Part shown: one piece after another, positions 33,301 through 39,505 of the stretch | How the letters are laid out: each line of letters starts with the position of its first letter | Numbering within the stretch: position 1 is the first letter of the stretch | Source: Scytolyngbya sp. HA4215-MV1 | GTDB lineage: Bacteria > Cyanobacteriota > Cyanobacteriia > Leptolyngbyales > Leptolyngbyaceae | Assembly: GCA_019359045.1 (NCBI GenBank) | Contig: JAHHIA010000005.1 | Coordinates: 1 to 64,000 of the forward strand | Length of the DNA: 64,000 nucleotides | Direction of reading: 5' to 3' | Translations under genes and position numbers: made by a program | Notes under the pieces: generated by a model | What the model was told of the DNA's origin: nothing | Databases searched by the model: none | What the model saw: the letters and a program-made list of their open reading frames with translations, nothing else

Positions 33301-35059
33301 CAATCCCACCCGATCGAATCAATCCTCTAACCAAGCTTGTATCAGACAGCCTAATTTCATCCCTGGCTCGAATCGAAATATTTCCCGCATCTGCCGCCGC
33401 GGACACCTGAGGCGAACCAGGCACGAGTAATGCCAGTGGAATCGTACTGGTTTCGACGATCGAGCGATCCAAAAACATCGACCCCACATCAATTTGGATA
33501 TCTCCACCGCGAACTCCGGGGGCAGGTCCAAGACTAAAACTCGCAATGCCTCCCTCAGTAGCAGAAAATATTCCTGCGGTGGCAATCCGAATGTTGCCCC
33601 CTAAAACTCCGGTCGAATCAATACCTGAACCCGTCGTAAAGGTAATATCCCCTGTTCCACCCAATAGGGTGACATCGCCCCCCAAACCATTCACATTGCT
33701 AAGATCGATCACACCTGCCACCGTAATCCCATGCGTCGAATCAAGCACCACTTCTCCGCCAGGAGAATGAATTGCCTGGGTCAGAATCCGCCCTTGTGAC
33801 GGGACTGTCGGATTGAAATTGGTCAGGAAAACACCCCCGCCGGGCGAGATCGTAATCGTTCCGGCAACGACCACATCCGATCCGGTAATTACGCCTGGGG
33901 TTAGTGTCCCAAAGAAAGCAGTTTGCCCAGCTCGTACATCCAAAATGGGTACAGCCGTCCCGGTAATGCTGAGCGATGTGCCATCCGATAGCGTGACGGT
34001 ACTGTCATTAAACAAGGCACTGGGAGCGGTAATTGTGACATCGCCCAAAAACACACTGCCACCCGCCAAAATTTGCAGAGATGCTCCGTTGTAAGGTCCC
34101 AGTGCTACAAAATCGCCCGCCACTTCAACAACGGGGTCATACAAACTGAGTAATCCGACCGGACTCCCATCCAATTGTTCAGCCCGAAAATTGCCTCCCC
34201 CCCTAAAGTGGGCATCGATGCTGATCGGGTTTGCCGATCGCAGCACCAGATTCCCACCCGCAAAAAATCCACTTGCTGGGTGACTCAGGGCAAAAATGTC
34301 AACCTGGCGATCGCCCTGTACCGTCAGCGCTCCCCCTGCCGACGCCACAAAGGCACTCGTCGCACTATCGCGCACCTTCAGCGTATCCAGCGCTTGCAGA
34401 CTCAGATCTCTACCTGCCAGTAACCGCCCCTGTAGATCCAGATTGCCCGCCGCCAAAGTCAAATCTTGCCCGGTTGCCAGATGCCCTCGATTGGTAATCG
34501 TCGCAGTCGGAGTGGAACCATATTGCAACCCTGGCTGCACATTCATTGTGAGCAGAGGTGCAGGTTGAGGGGTGGTAGCACTAAATTCCAGATTGTTGCC
34601 AAAGGTCAGACGACTGGCGGTGCTAGCAACAAACGACCCGGCGATATCCAACCGGGCATCGGCTCCAAACAAAATACCGTTGGGGTTGATTAAAAACAGG
34701 CTGGCATTGCCATCAACCCCTAGCATGCCAAAGATACGAGTGAGGTCTGCGCCCGTTACCCGACCGAGGATTGTCTCAATTCCGGCAGGATTAGCAAAAT
34801 AAACCCGATCGCCAATTCCCACATTAAAGTCCTGAAAACTATGGAACAGGCTGCTACCCCGCGTTGCCCCGCCTTGAATCAAACTAGCGGGTAGCCCGCG
34901 TACACGCACATTGGGAGTCACGATCGAGCTTTCTGCCCCCAATGTCTGATCGGGTGTGATGCCTTGTGCCAGCGCTCCTGCTTGAGCCGAGACCGAGATC
35001 GTCCCCAGCATCCCGAGCGTGACCATTATCCGACCCTGCCATCCTGTTGAACCATTCAT
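30362..35059 (-). CDS. Filamentous haemagglutinin-like adhesin (TpsA)
   Basis: A 1565-residue exported protein. Residues 1-32 are a signal sequence (MVTLGMLGTISVSAQAGALA). The TPS secretion domain spans about 33-200, with SSLFHSFQDFNVGIGDRVYF and the hallmark FLINPNGILFG. The remainder is a long beta-helix of repeats such as GNAGDIQI and ASGNILLNAPDITL, rich in Gly, Asn, Ser and Thr. The C-terminal region has CKPGAREIAGNFTVTGRGGL, NEIVEAQSWIRDEQGNITLV and ends APVCGRK; the two cysteines are the only ones I find. The partner transporter is encoded 385-440 bases downstream. It is predicted to be a surface adhesin or to mediate cell contact. Confidence 0.9.
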   Translation of the reverse strand: MNGSTGWQGRIMVTLGMLGTISVSAQAGALAQGITPDQTLGAESSIVTPNVRVRGLPASLIQGGATRGSSLFHSFQDFNVGIGDRVYFANPAGIETILGRVTGADLTRIFGMLGVDGNASLFLINPNGILFGADARLDIAGSFVASTASRLTFGNNLEFSATTPQPAPLLTMNVQPGLQYGSTPTATITNRGHLATGQDLTLAAGNLDLQGRLLAGRDLSLQALDTLKVRDSATSAFVASAGGALTVQGDRQVDIFALSHPASGFFAGGNLVLRSANPISIDAHFRGGGNFRAEQLDGSPVGLLSLYDPVVEVAGDFVALGPYNGASLQILAGGSVFLGDVTITAPSALFNDSTVTLSDGTSLSITGTAVPILDVRAGQTAFFGTLTPGVITGSDVVVAGTITISPGGGVFLTNFNPTVPSQGRILTQAIHSPGGEVVLDSTHGITVAGVIDLSNVNGLGGDVTLLGGTGDITFTTGSGIDSTGVLGGNIRIATAGIFSATEGGIASFSLGPAPGVRGGDIQIDVGSMFLDRSIVETSTIPLALLVPGSPQVSAAADAGNISIRARDEIRLSDTSLVRGLIRSGGIGKAADVEIQTRSLFLTGGSQIGSSFFREIRDAAGNLLFPGGQGSKGKIEIHATDQIVLSGINQDGFPSGIIALTERGATGDASDVFVDIPNGLLRLEGAAAITTNTLNSGAGGNVFINAGRFELLSGSKVLANSFQSGAGGIISITASDRILIDGVDPNFANRVQQVLQYVQNNPSDTVPDVFGGVVQPNSGLYANTQTSGASGNILLNAPDITLANVGVIVTDTDGNADSGIISINAGTLSVLSGAEILARTFSAGKGGGIVVNADTILLSGVAPFPFLPDGSNLNVGGFSSGFLVNAEDGSTGQGGTLSLTANHLQIANGAVLSARTRGSGIGGNIVVDVNTLDITGGGQIIASAFDSGLPGNILINATGDINISGFDPTYDDRFDQVQQAWQFRIDNGTAPSGFTANELARFTIDPVNAASAIQARIEPGARITPSIDPNALGGFIFLTGNGSLLVNQGGLISTSTFGQGDAGNVVITLDGDAVMDAGTIASAVRGGAIGQGGTVLLNARSLSMTGASELSTSTSGLGAGGNILIQTAEDIVLSDSSNIRGTVEQGGIGQGGTLVLTGRSLTLTGGAQIQAGVFRAGPNIAGGIGNAGDIQITMTDFVDIAGFAVQPDGRFSSGLFVSTERGATGQAGNISITTDRFRIANSAIINATTENEFNAGTITINANRFEASNFGEIRSESQSSGTAGNIILNIDGDLNLQNAGRISVDGQGTGNPGNIVIHANSIFFKNGSSIDAETASGSNANINLQLQGGVFMFPRDNQISALALNNGNGGNITLNALIVLANLTDNNDVVANAFSGRGGNIVGTIGTVRQFRQFNKTIGRTPDSDFIASSVLGIDGTVNIQTQNLTEFPALPANLVDRSGLISQGCKPGAREIAGNFTVTGRGGLSSDPTQALDSETILAAWVALPENNQPIANHAQTPVKISPNEIVEAQSWIRDEQGNITLVAQAVDAVPQSAPIGVAPVCGRK

Positions 35060-35328
35060 GGAAGAACTCGCTGAATCGTTGCGTACCGGATTTCTCAGCC
35101 GCCCACTAAATTCTTATGCGGTGTTTTGTCAAGATTTATTTCTGCTACAACATCTTGACAAAGCCCCTATCAAGGACTAGAAACCATAATTTTACAGGTA
35201 TGTGCTTTAAAGTAAATCATCTGCAATGGGCTTTTCTCCAACTTCTTACCCCTCGCATCAAATCTTCTCAATCTGGGCATTCTAGAATATGAACTTCTAA
35301 GGTATTTACCCAAGCACCCCCTTCCTCT

Positions 35329-35655
35329 ATGTTTGAAGTCTTTCAACCACTTAGAATGTTTAGCGCAGCCAACGGGCAAGAATTTCTTGAGTTCGTCAAT
35401 CGGTGTATTAAGTCAGATATCTACACGATCGTAGTAGACTTGAAAAACGTTAATTTTATGGATAGCGCCGGGCTTGCAGCCTTGGTAACAGCCCTCAAAC
35501 GCCTGCGGAGTAATGAAGGACGATTGGCGCTCTGTTCGCTCAATGGGCAAGCTCGCATGTTGCTGGAAATGACCAACATGGACACAGCTTTTGAGATCTA
35601 TAAGAATCTAGAGGACGCGAAGCAAGCCTTAAACACCCCAATTTCGCAAGAGTAG
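35329..35655 (+). CDS. Single-domain STAS protein (anti-sigma factor antagonist-like)
   Basis: A 108-residue protein consisting only of a STAS domain. The phosphorylation motif is VNFMDSAGLAALV with Ser46 as the likely phosphoacceptor, then LVTALKRLRSNEGRLALCSL. Such proteins bind switch kinases and release sigma factors or act in response-regulator pathways. No kinase or phosphatase partner is adjacent, although the sigma factor at 54412 is in the same window. ATG 35329 lacks a clear ribosome site. Confidence 0.85.
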   Translation: MFEVFQPLRMFSAANGQEFLEFVNRCIKSDIYTIVVDLKNVNFMDSAGLAALVTALKRLRSNEGRLALCSLNGQARMLLEMTNMDTAFEIYKNLEDAKQALNTPISQE

Positions 35656-36028
35656 GGCAGTCGGCGAAATCCAGGCGTTACAACCGGACAAACTTTGTGC
35701 AAACGCGCATCGATTTCCCCATGTTAGGGGCAGGTTGCAGATGACTCCATTCATTGACCTGAGCGAATTTCAGGATATGAAGGCGATGAACGATCTGAGC
35801 GACGCTCTAACGAGAACCAATGAGCACAACCCGCACGGGTTCTGGTTGGGCAACCCGATCTGAATTGGGCGGTACAAAATAAGGATTCAGAGTCCGGCAA
35901 AAACTCTTTAGCCATATACTACTCGATGTGAACTTAAATGTATACAAATTAGTCTACATTCAAATTTGCGCAATGTGAATAAATAAGTTCACATTTACTG
36001 ACTGATCATCCTCTGACACGATTGGGGC
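35656..36028. promoter_or_regulatory. Region upstream of the XRE gene with repeated half-sites
   Basis: About 370 bases. Around 35925-35995 the word ATGTGAA or its complement occurs several times: GATGTGAACTT (35927), TACATTCAAAT (about 35956), and the dyad at 35972. The part near 35815-35870 has GC-rich inverted repeats around AACCCGCACGGGTT that may terminate the STAS transcript. Confidence 0.5.
35972..35995. promoter_or_regulatory. Inverted-repeat operator candidate of the XRE gene
   Basis: AATGTGAA-TAAATAAG-TTCACATT is a perfect 8-bp dyad, 33 bases before the start of the XRE protein. Its arrangement is what is expected for autoregulation by a dimeric HTH protein. Confidence 0.55.
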
Positions 36029-36286
36029 ATGGGAAAAGCAGGCAGCGCACTGAAACAGGTTTTAGAAATTTACGGGATTAGCCAGAATAAGCTGGCTGTA
36101 ACCATGGGCATTGAGCGCACGGTTGTGTGGCGATGGGTGAGCGATCGTACTGACCCCACTGGAGACACCATTACAGAAATCACCAAAGCCCTACAAACCC
36201 TCAATCCTAATGCCGCCAGAGAGTTTGTCCGTCTCTATCTGGGTACCATCGTTCAATCTGAAGCCCCACCTTCAAATGAAGCCTAG
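36029..36286 (+). CDS. XRE-family HTH regulator
   Basis: An 85-residue protein, ATG 36029. The helix-turn-helix is ALKQVLEIYGISQNKLAVTM then GIERTVVWRWVSDRTDPTGD (about 7-45), with the recognition helix around RTVVWRWV. A conserved tail AAREFVRLYLG follows. It probably binds the TGTGAA dyad just upstream. It is monocistronic and its targets are unknown. A phage or toxin-antitoxin context is not visible. Confidence 0.83.
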   Translation: MGKAGSALKQVLEIYGISQNKLAVTMGIERTVVWRWVSDRTDPTGDTITEITKALQTLNPNAAREFVRLYLGTIVQSEAPPSNEA

Positions 36287-36747
36287 GAACGCGATAGGAA
36301 GGAGAGTATTGAAACGGCATACCTAAACAGAGCGTAGGCTGAGAAAAATAGTACCAATTCTTTGTTTGCTATTGACGCAAAATTATATCTAGTGTTTTAT
36401 GGCTCTTGTACAGGACTGATTACCTATCCCTAGACTTGCTGCCTTGATAGGAACTGTATAGTACGTCTCTAAGATTGCTGTAGTACTACCTGTGCAATGA
36501 AAAACCCCTAGCCCGTTGAGTAGTGATATCAGCACTGCTCTGATGGGCTATCAATACCATCATTTTGAGGCTAGGGACTAGTTAATATTCAAGTCGATTT
36601 AACCATGACTAGCGCTGAATGTCACGACATTAGCAAGAAAGCTTGGCAGACAAAGCAGACAATATCAATTCTCAGTTCGAGCATTGATACCATTTCAACC
36701 TCTACTGGTCTCTACTTAAGAGTTCAAGCTTATTGGAGGTGCCGCTG
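36287..36747. other. Intergenic with one structured stretch
   Basis: About 460 bases between the XRE gene and the small coiled-coil gene. The structured stretch at 36505-36576 is listed separately; otherwise no gene seen. Confidence 0.5.
36505..36576. other. Branched hairpin, possible structured RNA
   Basis: CCCTAGCC at 36506 pairs with GGCTAGGG at 36569. Inside, AGCCC pairs alternatively with GGGCT at 36545, and ATCAG pairs with CTGAT. The result is a compact 72-base fold with mutually exclusive pairings. No U-tract follows. It may be a small RNA, an attenuator, or a remnant of a mobile repeat. Confidence 0.4.
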
Positions 36748-37089
36748 ATGCAAGCTTTCAACACGCCTTCAATTCTTGATCAGGTGATTGCTCTACATCA
36801 ACAAATCCAAATTCTGATTCGTCAAAACTGTTCTCTAGAACAACGAATTCAAGCTATAGAGCAGGAGCAACAAGAAGTAAAGAGATTCTTGGAAGATCAT
36901 TCTAATCAGGACGTTTCGAACTCTCATGCTCAATTGGTTAAGAAAGCTGAACAGCTAGTTCAGCGTGAAGGACTTGTGAATCCCCCGTCTTATAGCAATC
37001 CTCCTCACTTTGAAGACATGACAAATGAGGAGATTCAGTCCTGGCTTGACCAGGTTCAGTTATTGCTCAACCGCCGTGATATTTGTTGA
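36748..37089 (+). CDS. Small coiled-coil protein, unknown function
   Basis: A 113-residue protein. ATG 36748 is chosen because GGAGG lies eight bases upstream. Residues 10-55 form a coiled coil (VIALHQQIQILIRQNCSLEQ, RIQAIEQEQQEVKRFLED) and the C-terminal part (NEEIQSWLDQVQLLLNRRDI) is helical and acidic. I do not recognise the family. It is preceded by the structured element at 36505 and followed by hairpins and a MITE. Confidence 0.65.
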   Translation: MQAFNTPSILDQVIALHQQIQILIRQNCSLEQRIQAIEQEQQEVKRFLEDHSNQDVSNSHAQLVKKAEQLVQREGLVNPPSYSNPPHFEDMTNEEIQSWLDQVQLLLNRRDIC

Positions 37090-37338
37090 CCGCAGAAATA
37101 GAGATGGGCAAAACCCACCTCCACGTCTTTAGTAAAGTTGAAGGTGTATGGCTGTTGCCCTTACAGCAACAGGTTAGCTTCAACTTGGCTGGAGTAATCG
37201 TTCTAGATATTCCGCCCCAATGCTTACTTGGCAATGGTTTACCATCCTTCTACTGAACCCAAGGTTGTTTGCCCCAAAGTTGCTTAAGAAACTCTACAAG
37301 AAAGTACACTTCTTTAAATCGATCTCAGAATTTTTTGA
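37090..37338. other. Intergenic with two hairpins
   Basis: GAGATGGG-CAAAA-CCCACCTC (37101-37121, one mismatch) and a nested structure at 37137-37184, in which GTTGAAG pairs with CTTCAAC and CTGTTG with CAACAG. The first could terminate the small coiled-coil gene. Confidence 0.5.
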
Positions 37339-37347
37339 AATCTGTGT

Positions 37348-37477
37348 GGCTTTGTTGCATTATTCAATCCTTACACAGTAAGGATTTGAGGCTATGAATT
37401 CCTATGGAAATACCGTTTTTCTTAGATCTCAATTGCTGAAACCCTTACAGAGCTCGATTTATTTATGCAACAACGCC
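37348..37477. mobile_element. 130-bp MITE, IS5/IS903-like ends
   Basis: Ends are GGCTTTGTTGCATTATTC (left) and, reversed, GGCGTTGTTGCATAAATA (right); over 22 bases 18 match. The element is flanked by exact 9-bp direct repeats AATCTGTGT at 37339-37347 and 37478-37486. A GGCTTTGTTG-type end and a 9-bp duplication are traits of the IS903 group of the IS5 family. It has no transposase and is therefore a non-autonomous miniature element. Confidence 0.85.
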
Positions 37478-37496
37478 AATCTGTGTAACAAAATAT

Positions 37497-37522
37497 CGAG
37501 GCGATTCAGTTAGATCGCCTCG
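37497..37522 (-). terminator. Hairpin terminator of the small gene at 37588
   Basis: CGAGGCGAT and ATCGCCTCG form a 9-bp perfect stem with an eight-base loop; on the minus strand ATATTTTG follows. It lies about 65 bases after the stop at 37588. Confidence 0.6.
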
Positions 37523-37587
37523 ACTAAAACTAGGGGGATTGAGTGCGTTTAGTCTGTCTTCCTATTAGTCTGTCTTCTTCAAGAGGG

Positions 37588-37731
37588 TTAATCTGGTTGG
37601 CTCAGCCATTTGCAGCTCAGCTTTCCATCCACTTTTTCCCATTTGGCAAACAATCTGGGGCGCTGAGGTTGGCAGTAGGGAATTTCGGCGCTAAATTCAG
37701 GGCGGATGGCAGGTAGACGAGTGGTAAACAT
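37588..37731 (-). CDS. 47-residue peptide, unknown function
   Basis: The frame from ATG 37731 gives MFTTRLPAIRPEFSAEIPYC then QPQRPRLFAKWEKVDGKLSC and KWLSQPD. AAAGGAG ends eight bases before the ATG and a hairpin terminator lies downstream, both typical of a real gene. Two cysteines at positions 20 and 40 are noteworthy. The upstream segment near 37790-37830 has GTGATGAAA and CTGTGAGATTT words that recall the DUF4278 promoters, so co-regulation is possible. No family recognised. Confidence 0.6.
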   Translation of the reverse strand: MFTTRLPAIRPEFSAEIPYCQPQRPRLFAKWEKVDGKLSCKWLSQPD

Positions 37732-38065
37732 CAGGAATCTCCTTTGGGCTTATGAAACTCATCATGCGCTTTTTACCGTTGTTCGGAGGTGATGAAATCA
37801 TCTGCAAACCTGTGAGATTTAACGGGTAATTGAGTGACGGAAAGCCGCCAGAAAGATGTCCCATTTCACACCTGATTGTGATTTAGATCTCTGCATAGTT
37901 TGATGCAAATCACATACTGTTTCATCAAAAACTTTTGAGTGGATAAAGCTCTCTAATCTCCCCCTAATGCAGGATTGACGATAAACTCTTTTTTGTATGA
38001 CGAGAATGATAGAGTAAGGAAAACTTTCAATGCTCTGAAAAAAAGATTATCCTGCGCTATATTTT
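37732..38065. other. Intergenic, divergent promoters
   Basis: About 334 bases between the 47-residue gene (minus) and the lipoprotein gene (plus). No gene seen; promoters for both must lie here. Confidence 0.45.
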
Positions 38066-38965
38066 GTGAATTTAGTGAAAAAGCCTATCTATCCTGGGAA
38101 ATCAGCGTTAATTCTAAGTTTGCCGATCGTTTTGCTAGTGGGTGGGTGTGGTAGATCTGTAGACTTGTCAACGATTCAAAATTTCGCCATTCTTTCTAAT
38201 CAAGCAGCAGGGCAATTTCCCAAAATTGCTGCGGATTTTCATGATTCCTGTGTGCGTGCTTCCCAGTTCTCTGATGCGCTTGCAGATCGCGTAGAAGAAG
38301 AGAGAGAGTGCGATCGATTGTTTGATCAGGAATATGAAAACAAACTCAACACATTACATGATGTTTTGGTGAGCTATCTCCAACTACTCTCCAAACTAGC
38401 AACTGGCGAAACTGCTAATTTCGATCCGCAATTAAACGATCTGACCTTCGCAGTCAATAGCGGGTTAGCACAAAGTCGAATTCCCACGACACCAGAGCAA
38501 ATTAAAGCAGCCAATGGTCTACTTAAGTTTCTTTTTCGAGCTGGGACAGAGCGCTATCAACAAAAAAAGCTCAAGATCGCGATTGAAACGACGAATGGCG
38601 ATCTCAAGATTGTGATTGAAACGCTCAAAATATTCGTCAATTCTGATTATGCTCGTTTGCTACGAACAGAAGAAGATGTAATTAATCTGTATTATTCTAA
38701 AAAGCTGGCTCAAGCGAAGAATGATCCGGCATTGGCTCTGGCGGTCGATCGCGAATGGAGAGAAATCAAAGCTGCGCTAAGAACTCGAAAAGAGGCAGTT
38801 CAAAGCTATACAGAAATTTTGATTCAAATTGCTCAGGCGCATGACCAACTCGCTCAACTCTATGCTGAAGGAGAAGCGCTGGATTCGCCAGCAGTATTGC
38901 AAATTTTGGCTCGATATGCACATACATTGATTCCTTTGCTTGAGGATGTTCGTAAAGCTTTTTAA
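38066..38965 (+). CDS. Helical lipoprotein, unknown function
   Basis: A 299-residue protein with a signal peptide and lipobox LLVGGC (about 23-28; IVLLVGGCGRS), so Cys28 is likely lipidated. The mature part is alpha-helical and charged, with possible disulfide cysteines in DSCVRA and EECD-like REECD (VEEERECDRLF). Helical repeats such as NGDLKIVIETLKIFV and EWREIKAALRTRKEAVQSY are seen. The start may be GTG 38066 or GTG 38075. It is followed after 19 bases by a coiled-coil gene, probably in one operon. I do not recognise the family. Confidence 0.7.
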   Translation: MNLVKKPIYPGKSALILSLPIVLLVGGCGRSVDLSTIQNFAILSNQAAGQFPKIAADFHDSCVRASQFSDALADRVEEERECDRLFDQEYENKLNTLHDVLVSYLQLLSKLATGETANFDPQLNDLTFAVNSGLAQSRIPTTPEQIKAANGLLKFLFRAGTERYQQKKLKIAIETTNGDLKIVIETLKIFVNSDYARLLRTEEDVINLYYSKKLAQAKNDPALALAVDREWREIKAALRTRKEAVQSYTEILIQIAQAHDQLAQLYAEGEALDSPAVLQILARYAHTLIPLLEDVRKAF

Positions 38966-38984
38966 TGTTTAAGGGGGACAGTTT

Positions 38985-39377
38985 ATGACAGTGATGACCT
39001 CGATGGAAATTCGTCAATTAGCCGATCATTATCAAGAACTCCATCGTCAATTATCGGATTTTTATATTCAAAATCTTACTCAATTGAGCGAGGCTGAAAG
39101 TAAATCCTATGATCAGTCATTAAAACAGTTTCGGAAGCAAGTTTATGCATTAACGGCGGCAGCGATCGATTTGGATCTGCACAGTCTTGTCAATCCGATC
39201 GGGAAAATTAACCAATCGATTGATCAACTCCAGCACGATATTCAACAAGTTGATCAGGCAAGAGCCAAAATCGATCTTATTACCAAAAAAATTCAAGGGT
39301 TAGCCCAAATTGCATCTGCCGTTGCGTCTCGTAATCCGACGACGATTGCTGATTCTCTCCAACAATTTCTGAACTGA
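38985..39377 (+). CDS. Coiled-coil protein, unknown function
   Basis: A 130-residue, soluble, almost entirely helical protein; ATG 38985 follows GGGGGA by six bases. Heptads run through LADHYQELHRQLSDFYIQNL, KINQSIDQLQHDIQQVDQAR and DLITKKIQGLAQIASAVASR. No catalytic motif. It likely works with the lipoprotein encoded before it, either as an internal partner or in periplasmic assembly; no signal peptide is seen. Confidence 0.7.
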   Translation: MTVMTSMEIRQLADHYQELHRQLSDFYIQNLTQLSEAESKSYDQSLKQFRKQVYALTAAAIDLDLHSLVNPIGKINQSIDQLQHDIQQVDQARAKIDLITKKIQGLAQIASAVASRNPTTIADSLQQFLN

Positions 39378-39505
39378 AAAGAAGATCTGCCACCATCCGG
39401 AAAGCCTGTATTCTCCTCGAAAAGAGGAAGCATCCCTTTGGGAAGCAGTGGGAAGGAGTGTGCATTTGCCGATCACGATCGGTGAAGACAGGAAAATAGG
39501 TAGTT

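Noticed and set aside
30678-34802. Many plus-strand frames opposite the adhesin
   Set aside because: Mirror frames of the Gly/Asn-rich adhesin repeats; codon pattern follows the minus strand.
35329-36286. STAS and XRE genes as a partner-switch operon
   Set aside because: Separated by 373 bases with hairpins and an operator between, and no anti-sigma kinase is present.
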